From assembly GCF_016461825.1 (NCBI RefSeq), contig NZ_JAEMNU010000037.1, positions 189,349 to 253,348 on the forward strand: DNA of 64,000 bases, in the 5' to 3' direction. How positions within the stretch are numbered: the stretch's first letter is position 1; the number at the start of each line of letters is the position of its first letter. This stretch comes from Rugamonas violacea. Lineage in GTDB: Bacteria; Pseudomonadota; Gammaproteobacteria; Burkholderiales; Burkholderiaceae_D. Positions 52,446 to 64,000 of this stretch are shown one piece after another. The notes under the pieces are model-generated. The model made no database searches, was not told the origin of the DNA, and was given only the letters and a program-made list of their open reading frames with translations. The position numbers and the translations under genes are program-made.

Positions 52446-54716
52446 ATGAATATCAGCACACACCGCGTCATGAGCACCGTCACTGCCCCCTTCTCCGGTT
52501 GGCGCAATGCGCTGGCCTGCGTCTGCGCGTCCGGCCTGCTGGCGGCCTGCGGCGGCGGCGGCGGCTCGCCCGGCACCAACAGCAACGGGGTGGCGCCGTC
52601 GAAGGCGGCCTCGGTGGTGCTGATCGCCAGCGCCGAGACGATAGACTCGTCCGGCCTGGACGGCACCGAGGTGACGCTGACGGCCATCGTCAAGGACGCC
52701 AACAGCAACGCGCTGCCCGGCGAGACGGTGGATTTCAAGGCCGACTCCGGCAACATCAGCAGCACCACCCGCATCAGCAACGCCAACGGCATGGTGGTCG
52801 AGAAACTCAACGTCAAGGGCAATCCGGCGGTGCGGGTGATCAGCATCACCGCCAGCGCCGGCGGCGCCGTCTCGGCGCCGGTCAAGGTGACGGTGGTGGC
52901 GGTGCCGGCGCCGGTGCCGACCCTGACCCTGACCACCGACAAGGGGGTGCTCGATTCGTCCGGCGCGGCCGGTTCGGAGATCACCGTGTTCGCCCTGGTC
53001 AAGGATTCCAGCAACACCGTGGTGCCGGGCGTGAAGGTCAACCTGAGTGTCGACTCGGGCAGCCTGAGCCTGACCAACCGCAGCACCGACGCCAAGGGCG
53101 TGGTCAGCGAGAAGCTGAGCACCAGCGGCGACCCGAGCTCGCGGGTGATCCGGGTCAGCGCCAGCGTGGCCGGCGCCAAGGCCGTCAGCACGGTGGTGAC
53201 GGTGGCCGGCACCCGGCTCAGCATCAACGCCGCCAGCACCGTCAACCTGGGCGCCAGCACCGACGTCACCGTCAAGCTGGTCGACTCGGCCGGCAACGCG
53301 CTGAACGGCCAGACCGTCAGCTTCAGCTCGGGCCTGAACACGCTGGCCGTCAAGGGCGGCGGCGCCGCCGTCACCAACACCGCCGGCCAGCTGACCTTGA
53401 GCTACAGCGCCGCCAGCGGCAGCGGCGACACCATCACCGTCAAGGCGCTGGGCGAGACGGCCGCCGTGCCGATCCAGATCAGCTCGTCGAACTTCTACGT
53501 CAACGTGGTCGACGGCGCCGGCACGCCGCAGGCGCTGGCGGCGATCAACCAGTGCTACGCCGTGGCCATCCACAACGACAACGGCGGCGTGGCGCAGAGC
53601 GGCACGGTCAGCGTCAGCGCCTCGCGCGGCACGGTGTACGCCGACGCCGGCTGCGCCAGCCCCTTGAACGCGCCGCTGGCCCTGGTCGGCGGCAACGCCA
53701 CCGCCTTCCTGTCGGCGGCCAACCCCGGCGTCGCCACGCTGACGGCGACCGCCAACGCCAACGCCACCTCGGTGCAGGGCAGCGTCGAGTTCTACGCCGC
53801 GTTGCCGGGCTCGGCCACCATCAGCGTGCAGGCCGACCCGGCCGTGGTGGGCGCCAACACGGCCGGCAGCACCAGCCAGCAGGCCACCATCCGCGCCACC
53901 GTGCGCGACGGCACCAGCCAGAGGAACCTGGTGCGCTTCGCCCAAGTGGCCTTCTCCATCATCAGCGACCCGAGCGGCGGCAGCCTGACCCAGCCCTCGC
54001 TGGTGACCACCGGCGCCGACGGCTCGGCTTCGGTCAGCTACATCGCCGGCAGCTCGGACACCAAGCTCGACGGCGTGCTGATCCGCGCCCAGTTGCAGGG
54101 CGCCTCGAACGCCTCGGCCATCGCCGCCCTGACGGTGGCGAAGAAATCGCTGTTCATCACGGCCGGCACCGGCAACACCATCGGCGTGCCGAATCCGGCC
54201 ACCTACCAGGTCGACTATTCGGTGTTCGTCACCGACGCGGCCGGCAATCCCGTGCCCGGCGTCAACATCACCGGCTCGGTGCGGCCGCGCAACTACTACA
54301 AGGGCAGCCTGTACTTCGAGGGCACCGACGGCCCCTGGGCCTACAGCTCCAACCCGCTGCTGCAGCCGAAGGCCTGCCTGAACGAGGACGTCGACAGCGA
54401 CGGCCAGTTGTCCGGCGGCGAGGACACCAACGGCAACCATGCGCTCGATCCGGGCATTCCGATCACCGTCTCGCCGGCCAGCACCACCACCGACGCGCGC
54501 GGCCAGGCCACCGTTTCGCTGCTGTACCCGCGCGACCGCGCCAACTGGCTCGACGTCGATTTGACGATCCGTGGCCAGGTGTCCGGCACCGAGGCGCGCT
54601 ATGTCGGCTACATCAAGCTGATCGGTCTGAGCACCGATTATTCCACCCACAACATTACGCCGCCGGGGCGCGACAGCCCCTACGGCACGGTGCTTAGTTG
54701 CACCAGTCCAAACTAG
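52446..54716 (+). CDS. Ig-like repeat lipoprotein with calcium-binding loop
   Basis: A 756-residue lipoprotein: lipobox LLAAC (Cys 34) and a Gly spacer, then repeated bacterial Ig-like domains of the invasin/intimin Big_1 type (repeating pattern with DSSG, VKDANSNALPGETVDF, VKDSSNTVVPGVKVN and LVDSAGNALNGQTVSF). Near the end DVDSDGQLSGGE (648-659) is a perfect 12-residue EF-hand loop, followed by a second partial Asp-rich loop, as in dockerins. Probably outer-membrane bound and surface or periplasm exposed. It lies 37 bp after pilQ and 12 bp before aroK, a position where pilQ and aroK are usually adjacent, so it appears inserted in the pilus operon. A role in adhesion or pilus function is inferred. 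Confidence 0.8.
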   Translation: MNISTHRVMSTVTAPFSGWRNALACVCASGLLAACGGGGGSPGTNSNGVAPSKAASVVLIASAETIDSSGLDGTEVTLTAIVKDANSNALPGETVDFKADSGNISSTTRISNANGMVVEKLNVKGNPAVRVISITASAGGAVSAPVKVTVVAVPAPVPTLTLTTDKGVLDSSGAAGSEITVFALVKDSSNTVVPGVKVNLSVDSGSLSLTNRSTDAKGVVSEKLSTSGDPSSRVIRVSASVAGAKAVSTVVTVAGTRLSINAASTVNLGASTDVTVKLVDSAGNALNGQTVSFSSGLNTLAVKGGGAAVTNTAGQLTLSYSAASGSGDTITVKALGETAAVPIQISSSNFYVNVVDGAGTPQALAAINQCYAVAIHNDNGGVAQSGTVSVSASRGTVYADAGCASPLNAPLALVGGNATAFLSAANPGVATLTATANANATSVQGSVEFYAALPGSATISVQADPAVVGANTAGSTSQQATIRATVRDGTSQRNLVRFAQVAFSIISDPSGGSLTQPSLVTTGADGSASVSYIAGSSDTKLDGVLIRAQLQGASNASAIAALTVAKKSLFITAGTGNTIGVPNPATYQVDYSVFVTDAAGNPVPGVNITGSVRPRNYYKGSLYFEGTDGPWAYSSNPLLQPKACLNEDVDSDGQLSGGEDTNGNHALDPGIPITVSPASTTTDARGQATVSLLYPRDRANWLDVDLTIRGQVSGTEARYVGYIKLIGLSTDYSTHNITPPGRDSPYGTVLSCTSPN

Positions 54717-54728
54717 TACTGGAAGTCA

Positions 54729-56372
54729 ATGCAAAATGTTTTCTTAGTCGGGCTGATGGGCGCCGGAAAAACCACCATCGGTCGCATTCTGGCCCGCAAG
54801 CTGGGTTTGCGTTTCATCGATTCCGACCACGAGATCGAGGCCCGCACGGGCGCCTCGATCCCGTGGATCTTCGAGATCGAGGGGGAGCAGAGTTTCCGCC
54901 GCCGCGAGGCCGAGGTGATCGGCGAGTTGACGGCGCAACAAGGCATCGTGCTGGCCACCGGCGGCGGCGCCATCCTCGATGCGGCCAGCCGCGCCTTCCT
55001 CGCCTCGCGCGGCACGGTGATCTATCTGCGCGCCTCGGTCAACAGCATCCTGACCCGCACCGCCCACGACAAGAGCCGGCCGCTGCTGCAGACGGCCGAT
55101 CCGCGCCGCAAGCTGGAGGAATTGCTGGCCCAGCGCGAGCCGCTGTACCTGGAAATCGCCGACGTCGTCATCGACACCGGCCGACCTAACGTACAATCGA
55201 TGGTCCAAACCATTTTGCAGCATCTCGACAGCCTGGCCTGCCAGGCGGCGCCGAACTGCTACACACAAGCCGAGCCTTCGATGACTGAGCAAACCACCAT
55301 CCTCCTGAATGTCGACCTGGGCGAGCGCAGCTACCCCATCTCGATCGGTCCCAACCTGCTGGGCGACGGCGCGCTGCTGGCGCGCCACGTCAACGGCGCC
55401 AAGGTGGCCGTCGTCACCAACAGCACCGTCGCGCCGCTCTACCTGGAGCGCATCGAGCAGGGCCTGCGCGCCGCCGGCAAGCAGGTCATTTCGATCATCC
55501 TGCCGGACGGCGAGGAGCACAAGAACTGGTCCAGCCTGATGACCATCTTCGACGCCCTGCTGGCCGCCAAGGCCGACCGCAAGACCACCCTGGTGGCGCT
55601 GGGCGGCGGCGTCATCGGCGACCTGACCGGCTACGCGGCGGCCAGCTATATGCGCGGCATCGACTTCATCCAGGTGCCGACCACCTTGCTGTCGCAGGTC
55701 GACTCCTCGGTCGGCGGCAAGACCGGCATCAACCACCCGCTGGGCAAGAACATGATCGGCGCCTTCTACCAGCCGCGCGCCGTCATCGCCGACACCGCCA
55801 CGCTGGAGACGCTGCCGGCGCGCGAATTGTCGGCCGGCCTGGCCGAGGTGATCAAGCACGGCGCCATCATCGACGCCGCCTTCTTCGACTGGATCGAGGC
55901 CAACATCGCCCTGCTGGTGGGCCGCGACAAGGGCGCGCTGGCCTACGCCATCGCCCGCTCCTGCGAGATCAAGTCCGAGGTGGTGCGCCAGGACGAGCGC
56001 GAGGGCGGCCTGCGCGCCATCCTCAATTTCGGCCACACCTTCGGCCACGCCATCGAGGCCGGCCTGGGCTACGGCCACTGGCTGCACGGCGAGGCGGTCG
56101 GCTGCGGCATGGTGATGGCGGCCGATTTGTCGGCCCGCATGGGCCTGGTCGAGCAGGCCACCGTCGAGCGCGTGCGCGCGCTGGTGGCCGCCGCCGGCCT
56201 GCCGGTCAAGGCGCCCGACCTGGGCACCGAGCGCTGGCTCGAACTGATGGAGGTCGACAAGAAGAACGAGGGCGGCGCTATCAAGTTCATCCTGCTCAAG
56301 CCGCTGGGCAGCCCGAGCATCAGCAACGCGCCGCAGGAACTGCTGCTGGCGACGCTGGCCGCCGCCGTCTGA
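54729..56372 (+). CDS. aroKB: Fused shikimate kinase / 3-dehydroquinate synthase
   Basis: One uninterrupted 547-codon frame covers both enzymes. Residues 1-170 are shikimate kinase with P-loop GLMGAGKTT (8-16), the shikimate Asp/Arg motif ([15 protein letters not shown]) and TGGGA. Residues 185-547 are dehydroquinate synthase with the NAD/zinc motifs ([38 protein letters not shown]). A 15-residue linker with Cys-Tyr-Thr joins them. An internal ATG at 55281 (Met 185) is the normal aroB start, with only a weak GAG upstream, so a separate AroB could also be made. There is no stop between them. It acts in aromatic amino acid synthesis. Confidence 0.9.
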   Translation: MQNVFLVGLMGAGKTTIGRILARKLGLRFIDSDHEIEARTGASIPWIFEIEGEQSFRRREAEVIGELTAQQGIVLATGGGAILDAASRAFLASRGTVIYLRASVNSILTRTAHDKSRPLLQTADPRRKLEELLAQREPLYLEIADVVIDTGRPNVQSMVQTILQHLDSLACQAAPNCYTQAEPSMTEQTTILLNVDLGERSYPISIGPNLLGDGALLARHVNGAKVAVVTNSTVAPLYLERIEQGLRAAGKQVISIILPDGEEHKNWSSLMTIFDALLAAKADRKTTLVALGGGVIGDLTGYAAASYMRGIDFIQVPTTLLSQVDSSVGGKTGINHPLGKNMIGAFYQPRAVIADTATLETLPARELSAGLAEVIKHGAIIDAAFFDWIEANIALLVGRDKGALAYAIARSCEIKSEVVRQDEREGGLRAILNFGHTFGHAIEAGLGYGHWLHGEAVGCGMVMAADLSARMGLVEQATVERVRALVAAAGLPVKAPDLGTERWLELMEVDKKNEGGAIKFILLKPLGSPSISNAPQELLLATLAAAV

Positions 56373-57508
56373 TGGCGCCGGACGCCCACCTGGCGCCCTA
56401 TGCGGCGCATTCGGCGACGGGGCGCGGCCGCCTGCACGCCGAGGCGGCGCACGCCTCGCGCAGCCAGTTCCAGCGCGACCGCGACCGCATCATCCACTCC
56501 TCGGCCTTCCGCCGCCTGGAGTACAAGACCCAGGTCTTCCTCAACCACGAGGGCGACCTGTTCCGCACGCGCCTGACGCACAGCCTGGAAGTGGCCCAGG
56601 TGGCCCGCTCGATGGCGCGCAACCTGCGCCTGAACGAGGACCTGGTCGAGGCGATTTCGCTGGCCCACGACCTCGGCCACACGCCCTTCGGCCACGTCGG
56701 CCAGGACGTGCTCAACGAATGCATGAAGGGCCACGGCGGCTTCGAGCACAATCTGCAGAGCCTGCGCGTGGTCGACGAGCTGGAGGAGCATTACGGCGCC
56801 TTCGACGGCCTGAACCTGATGTTCGAAACGCGCGAGGGCATCCTCAAGCACTGCTCGCTGAGCAACGCCCGCCTGCTCGGCCCGGTGGCGCAGCGCTTCA
56901 TCGACCGCAGCCAGCCCTCGCTGGAGGCGCAGCTGACCAATCTGGCCGACGAGATCGCCTACAACAGCCACGACATCGACGACGGCCTGCGCTCCGGCCT
57001 GATCACCATCGAGCAGCTGGAGCAGGTCGAGTTCTTCGCCCGCCTGTGGCACGACGTGCAGCGCACCTTCCCCGGCCTGTCGGGCCGGCGCGCCATCTAC
57101 GAGACCCTGCGCCGCCTGATCACCGCGCTGGCCGACGACCTGATCGCCACCTCCGGCCAGCTGCTGCTGGACGCCGCGCCGCGCGACATCGACGCGGTGC
57201 GCGCCGCGCCGCCGCTGATCCGCTTCTCCGACGCCATGCGCAAGGACGCCACGGAACTGAAGCGGTTTTTGCGCGCCAATCTGTACCAGCACTACCAGGT
57301 CAACCGCATGCGGGTGAAGGCCAGCCGCATCGTGCGCGAGCTGTTCGAGGCCTTCATCAGCGACCCGGTGCTGCTGCCGCCGGACTATCTGGTGGCCTCG
57401 GGCGATCCCCAGCGGCAGGCGCGCAAGATCGCCGACTACATCGCCGGCATGACCGACCGCTACGCCATCCGCGAACACCGCCGCCTGTTTTCGCTCGACG
57501 AGCTGTAG
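56372..57508 (+). CDS. dgt: dGTPase-like deoxynucleoside triphosphohydrolase
   Basis: A 378-residue HD-domain hydrolase of the dGTPase type 2 group that cleaves dNTPs to deoxynucleoside and tripolyphosphate. Motifs: [24 protein letters not shown] (first metal His), [14 protein letters not shown] (HD pair) and [13 protein letters not shown]. Coupled by one base to aroKB and typical for the aroKB-dgt order. The frame remains open beyond the TAG stop, see the next entry. Confidence 0.94.
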   Translation: MAPDAHLAPYAAHSATGRGRLHAEAAHASRSQFQRDRDRIIHSSAFRRLEYKTQVFLNHEGDLFRTRLTHSLEVAQVARSMARNLRLNEDLVEAISLAHDLGHTPFGHVGQDVLNECMKGHGGFEHNLQSLRVVDELEEHYGAFDGLNLMFETREGILKHCSLSNARLLGPVAQRFIDRSQPSLEAQLTNLADEIAYNSHDIDDGLRSGLITIEQLEQVEFFARLWHDVQRTFPGLSGRRAIYETLRRLITALADDLIATSGQLLLDAAPRDIDAVRAAPPLIRFSDAMRKDATELKRFLRANLYQHYQVNRMRVKASRIVRELFEAFISDPVLLPPDYLVASGDPQRQARKIADYIAGMTDRYAIREHRRLFSLDEL

Positions 57509-57580
57509 ACGGCCGCGCTTGAGGGCAGTCAAGCTGCTCCGCTTGACTCGGCTTCAAAAACGGATGAAGAGCTTGGCGCA

Positions 57581-57802
57581 GTGAAGGCGCTTCTTACCGG
57601 CGTTGATAAAGGGCTGGCGGATTTGAATGCGCATGTGTCGGTCATCCAGTCGAATTACGCGACCAAGGAATACCTCGCCAACGTACGCACGGATATCGCC
57701 AAGCTTGAAGTCACCATGCTCCGCTGTGCCGCCGCCACCATTCTTGCAGTCGCCGGCATGGGCATCAGCCTGCTTGTCAGCATACTCAAACTGGCCCACT
57801 GA
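57581..57802 (+). CDS. Small coiled-coil protein with C-terminal membrane segment
   Basis: A 73-residue product from a GTG start (GAAGAG upstream): an amphipathic, Asp/Asn-rich helix (GLADLNAHVSVIQSNYATKEYL) followed by a hydrophobic segment at about 50-70. The layout recalls phage XhlA-like or DUF1640-type proteins. Protein-like sequence continues in frame upstream of the GTG to the dgt stop (SASKTDEELG), with no start codon, so this may be the 3' remnant of a longer gene. GC content is lower than in the neighbours. Function unknown. Confidence 0.5.
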   Translation: MKALLTGVDKGLADLNAHVSVIQSNYATKEYLANVRTDIAKLEVTMLRCAAATILAVAGMGISLLVSILKLAH

Positions 57803-57960
57803 AACACCGCAGCGCCTGGCGCCGATAGCACAACATTCAACATAAGTAAATTGGCAATTCATCGCAGTTGCCGCCAATAAGTCCCAATATCCTCAGGGCA
57901 ACTTCCTTTCTATCATGGTAGCCAGTCAATACGGCTGTCGTGTAGAGCAAAGGAGGTCAT

Positions 57961-58668
57961 GTGATTGAATCCCGCCGCAAATTCTTGCGCGCCTTGCCGG
58001 CCATTAGCGCCGGTGTCGCGCTGGCGCCCGCGCCCGCCATCGGCGCCACGGGCAAGGGCAAACAGCGCTGGGCCATGGTGGTCGACGTGCGCAAGTGCAT
58101 CGGCTGCCAGGCTTGCACCGTCTCCTGCATCATGGAGAACGCGGTGCCGGAAAACAGCTTCCGCACCATCGTCTCGACCTACGAGGTCCAGCAAGGCAAG
58201 CAGTGCGGCACCTACATGCTGCCGCGCCTGTGCAACCACTGCGAGCAGCCACCCTGCGTGCCGGTCTGCCCGGTCGGCGCCACCTTCCAGCGCGACGACG
58301 GCGTGGTGGTGGTCGACGGCGAGCGCTGCGTCGGCTGCGCCTACTGCGTGCAAGCCTGCCCCTACGACGCCCGCTTCATCAACCACGACACCGGCAAGGC
58401 CGACAAGTGCACCTTCTGCGCCCACCGCGTCGACGTCGGCCTGCTGCCGGCCTGCGTCGAAACCTGCGTCGGCGGCGCCCGCATCTTCGGCGACTTGAAC
58501 GATCCGCACAGCGAGGTGCGTCGCCTGCTCGACACCAACGAGGTCAAGGTGCTCAAGCCGGAGATGAACACCGAGCCGCACGTCTTCTACCTCGGCCTCG
58601 ACGCCCGCTTCGAGGGCCGCGTCGAGGGCGAGGCCAGCCTGTGGCAACCCAGCCACCACGGGGAGTAA
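57961..58668 (+). CDS. ttrB: Tetrathionate reductase iron-sulfur subunit TtrB
   Basis: A 235-residue periplasm-side electron carrier. Twin-arginine signal SRRKFL at 4-9, then four [4Fe-4S] sites in the DmsB/TtrB pattern, starting CIGCQACTVSC and CVGCAYCVQACP. The sequence CNHCEQPPCVPVCPVGATFQ and the ending HVFYLGLD closely resemble known TtrB. The start is GTG at 57961 right after AGGAGGT; the overlapping ATG hits a stop at once. First gene of ttrBCA. Confidence 0.94.
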   Translation: MIESRRKFLRALPAISAGVALAPAPAIGATGKGKQRWAMVVDVRKCIGCQACTVSCIMENAVPENSFRTIVSTYEVQQGKQCGTYMLPRLCNHCEQPPCVPVCPVGATFQRDDGVVVVDGERCVGCAYCVQACPYDARFINHDTGKADKCTFCAHRVDVGLLPACVETCVGGARIFGDLNDPHSEVRRLLDTNEVKVLKPEMNTEPHVFYLGLDARFEGRVEGEASLWQPSHHGE

Positions 58669-58670
58669 GC

Positions 58671-59813
58671 ATGGACAGCCATATCACCGAAGTGCTCAAC
58701 GTCACGCGCGAAGCGTCGTGGCTGCCGTGGGCCGTGCAGTACTTCTTCCTCATCGGCCTCAGTTACGCCAGCTTCATGCTGACGCTGCCTTACTTCGTCT
58801 TCGGCCGCGCCCATCTTGAGCGTCTCGGCCGCCTGGCGCTGCTGGCCGCGCTGGCCTGCGGCGTGGCCGCGCCGGTGGCCCTGCTGGCCGACCTGCACGG
58901 GCCGGGCCGCTTCTACCACTTCTACCTGCACTTCCAGCCGCGCTCGTGGATGGCCTGGGGTTCCTTCTTCATTCCGCTGTATCTGGGCGGCCTGCTGCTG
59001 TACGCCTGGCTGGCGCTGCGCCCCGACCTGGCCGCCTGGGGCGCCAGCGGCCGTCGCGGCGCGCGCTGGTATCGGCTGGCGGGGCGGGGCGGTCGCGCCT
59101 CGCGCGCAGCCTTGGCCGGCGCCGCGCTGCTGACCATGTGCGGCGTGCTGGCGCTGGCGCTGTACACCGGCATGGAGGTCGCCGTGGTGCGCGCCCGGCC
59201 GCTGTGGCACACGCCCTTCCTGCCGGCGCAGTTCGTCGCCACGGCGGCGGCCGGCGCGCTTGGCCTGGCACTGCTATTCAATCACTTCATCGGTGACCGC
59301 GACCGCCGACTGGCGCTGGCGCTGAACCGCGCGTTGGCGCTGACCCTGGCGCTGGTGCTGGCGCTGGGCGGCGGTTGGCTGTACGCCTGCCTGTCCGGCC
59401 TGAGTCCCGTACACAGCGCCGCCTTCAACCAAATGGCCGGCGCACCGGCCTGGCAGCTCAGCGCCGTTTGGGCCGTTCTGGCCACCGTCGTGCCGATGGC
59501 GCTGGCGGTCTTGCGTCCCGCTTCGAGCGGCTTGTTCAACGGCGTCGTCGCCCTGCACAGCGCCTGGATGATGCGCTGGACGATCTTCATCGGCGGCCAG
59601 GCGATTCCCAAGACCGGCGCCGGCTGGTACGACTACCAACTACCACTGGGCAGCGATGGCCTGCTCGGCATCGCCGGCACGCTCGGCCTGTGGATTGTGC
59701 TGCTGATCGTATTGCTCGACTACCTGCCATGGGCCGGCGCCAACAGCGTCCGCCCCGGCCCCGTCAAACCCGCCGCCCGCTTGGGTGCGGCGGCCACCCC
59801 GGCGACTCACTAG
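58671..59813 (+). CDS. ttrC: Tetrathionate reductase membrane subunit TtrC
   Basis: A 380-residue NrfD-family quinol oxidase and membrane anchor with about nine hydrophobic segments. It passes quinol electrons to TtrB. The NrfD pattern includes LHGPGRFYHFYLHFQPRSWMAWG and a conserved region near RWTIFIGGQAIPKTG. It begins 2 bp after the ttrB stop with GGAG upstream, and ttrA follows after 9 bp. Confidence 0.92.
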   Translation: MDSHITEVLNVTREASWLPWAVQYFFLIGLSYASFMLTLPYFVFGRAHLERLGRLALLAALACGVAAPVALLADLHGPGRFYHFYLHFQPRSWMAWGSFFIPLYLGGLLLYAWLALRPDLAAWGASGRRGARWYRLAGRGGRASRAALAGAALLTMCGVLALALYTGMEVAVVRARPLWHTPFLPAQFVATAAAGALGLALLFNHFIGDRDRRLALALNRALALTLALVLALGGGWLYACLSGLSPVHSAAFNQMAGAPAWQLSAVWAVLATVVPMALAVLRPASSGLFNGVVALHSAWMMRWTIFIGGQAIPKTGAGWYDYQLPLGSDGLLGIAGTLGLWIVLLIVLLDYLPWAGANSVRPGPVKPAARLGAAATPATH

Positions 59814-59822
59814 GAGATGACC

Positions 59823-63020
<3,198 letters not shown>

Positions 63021-63064
63021 GGCGGTGGCGGTGGCGGCCTGTCCGGGCCGCCGCCCATCGCGGG

Positions 63065-63682
63065 TTAGACCAGCTGCCCGCTGGTCATCAGCAGGCGCGC
63101 CACTTCGGCCGCCGAGCGCACGCCCAGCTTGGCCAGCGCGTTGTGGCGGTGCACCTGCACCGTCTTCTCGCTGATCGCCAGGTCCAGCGCGATCACCTTG
63201 TTGGCCTTGCCGCTGGCCACCGCCTGTGCCACTTCGCGTTCGCGCACCGTCAGCGTGTCGAGCGCGCTGTGGGCGGCGCGCGCCTGCGCCTGCTGCGTCG
63301 ATTCGCGCAGGCTGCGCGCCACCGCGCGCGTGACGGCATCCAACAGCACCTGATCCTTGCAGGGTTTTTCCAGAAAGTCGCAGGCGCCGGCCTTCATCGC
63401 CTGCACCGCCATCGGCAGGTCGCCGTGGCCGCTGAGGAAAATCACCGGTAGCCGGATGCCGCGCTCCTGCAGCAGCGGTTGCAATTCCAGCCCGCTCATC
63501 AGCGGCATGCGCACGTCGAGCAGCAGGCAGCCTGGCTCGTGGCCGCCGTAGTTGTCGAGGAAGGCGCGGGCCGATTCGAAGGTTTCGACGCGCCAGCCGC
63601 CGGCGTCGAACAGATAGGCCAGCGAGCGGCGCATGGCGGCGTCGTCGTCGACCACATACAGGATTGCATCGCTTTCGTTCAT
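63065..63682 (-). CDS. ttrR: Response regulator TtrR
   Basis: A 205-residue FixJ/NarL-type regulator: receiver domain with Asp 56 (LLLDVRMP) and Lys 106 (FLEKPCK), and a LuxR helix-turn-helix (LTVREREVAQAVASGKANKVIA, about 142-165). In characterised systems TtrSR activates ttrBCA when tetrathionate is present. The ATG at 63682 overlaps the ttrS stop (ATGA). Convergent with ttrA, 44 bp between stops. Confidence 0.9.
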   Translation of the reverse strand: MNESDAILYVVDDDAAMRRSLAYLFDAGGWRVETFESARAFLDNYGGHEPGCLLLDVRMPLMSGLELQPLLQERGIRLPVIFLSGHGDLPMAVQAMKAGACDFLEKPCKDQVLLDAVTRAVARSLRESTQQAQARAAHSALDTLTVREREVAQAVASGKANKVIALDLAISEKTVQVHRHNALAKLGVRSAAEVARLLMTSGQLV

Positions 63683-64000
63683 GGTGTTTCCGATAGCTCC
63701 AAATTGGGCAGGGTGAAGCAGACGCTGAGGCCGACGCCGTCGTCGTTGGGGCGCACCGACAGCGTGCCGCCGAACGATTCCATGATGCCCTTGCTGAGCG
63801 ACAGGCCGAGGCCGAGGCCTTCCGCCTTGGTGGTGAAAAATGGTTCGAACAGGCGGACGAATTCGTCGGGCGCCAGACCGCAACCGCGATCGCGCACGCA
63901 CACCCGCCAGTCGCGCCCGCGAGCGCGCAGCGTGACGAGGAGCGGCGCTTCGGCGGCGGCGTGCGTGCTGCGTTGGGCGTCCAGCGCGTTCTTCAGCAGG
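63679..64000 (-). CDS. ttrS: Sensor kinase TtrS, C-terminal part
   Basis: The gene runs off the window end; 106 codons are visible. They contain the end of the histidine-kinase ATPase domain: N-box LLKNALDAQ, G1 DRGCGLAP, F-box EPFFTTK and G2 GLGLGLSLSKGI. The stop overlaps the ttrR start by four bases. Assignment as TtrS rests on context with ttrR and ttrBCA; the sensor domain is outside the window. Confidence 0.85.
   Translation of the reverse strand, partial: LLKNALDAQRSTHAAAEAPLLVTLRARGRDWRVCVRDRGCGLAPDEFVRLFEPFFTTKAEGLGLGLSLSKGIMESFGGTLSVRPNDDGVGLSVCFTLPNLELSETP

Noticed and set aside
57587..57877. Minus-strand gene opposite the dgt-downstream remnant
   Set aside because: No ribosome site; the plus-strand frame shows the protein-like pattern.

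Overview
The window looks like chromosomal DNA of a GC-rich betaproteobacterium of the order Burkholderiales, most probably Oxalobacteraceae (the Massilia/Duganella/Janthinobacterium side). This rests on high GC, the gene orders (S10-spc-alpha ribosomal block; cyaY opposite lptM-lysA; pilMNOPQ followed by aroK/aroB and dgt), a System II cytochrome c assembly pair, and dispersed palindromes of a kind common in such genomes. The genus is inference. No rRNA, tRNA, CRISPR array, transposase or prophage was seen.

The unusual part is 1-5.6 kb. It holds three near-identical genes for a membrane-anchored, periplasm-facing glutaredoxin-like protein (CPFC motif) and thirteen intact genes, plus one decayed copy, for tiny secreted peptides of 57-70 residues. 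All thirteen have an almost invariant signal peptide (core LFxFALGLG) and a variable mature part of 36-47 residues that keeps one six-cysteine framework, C-x3-C-x3-[YW]-x2-C-x(7,12)-C-x6-C-x3-C. The framework is mirror-symmetric and fits a helical hairpin closed by three disulfides. Each gene has its own Shine-Dalgarno sequence, most often a TGGAGA box, and many spacers carry a GC-rich stem-loop. A tandem duplication with a 1,006-bp period stays nearly identical through promoter, glutaredoxin and signal peptide, then ends where the mature peptide begins. I recognise no described family; conserved leader, fixed cysteines and variable loops resemble venom-toxin or defensin gene families, and the glutaredoxins are plausible dedicated folding partners. 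A neighbouring minus-strand gene for a small secreted Cys protein is broken by an in-frame stop.

From 6.2 to 20.5 kb lies the ribosomal superoperon rplC-D-W-B-rpsS-rplV-rpsC-rplP-rpmC-rpsQ / rplN-X-E-rpsN-H-rplF-R-rpsE-rpmD-rplO-secY-infA-rpmJ-rpsM-K / rpsD-rpoA-rplQ. The usual first gene, rpsJ, is not in front of rplC; the peptide array occupies that side.

From 20.7 to 33.4 kb come dsbD (thiol-reductant transport to the periplasm), a Spy/CpxP-like chaperone divergent from a two-component system, an RND efflux pump (adaptor plus permease), an FAD/NAD(P)-binding protein of unknown role, and a TonB-like zinc-ribbon protein. From 33.5 to 41.5 kb are hemB and engB (minus strand), cytochrome c4, the System II pair resB-ccsB and the periplasmic methionine-sulfoxide reductase pair msrPQ. 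From 41.5 to 46.4 kb come a repeat-rich spacer, a small charged protein, lysA-lptM, cyaY and the class A penicillin-binding protein gene.

From 46.9 to 57.5 kb runs a co-directional operon: pilMNOPQ (type IV pilus alignment complex and secretin), an inserted Ig-like calcium-loop lipoprotein, a single open frame encoding fused AroK-AroB, and dgt. The window ends with ttrBCA and the convergent ttrSR (ttrS truncated by the window edge), a complete tetrathionate respiration locus.
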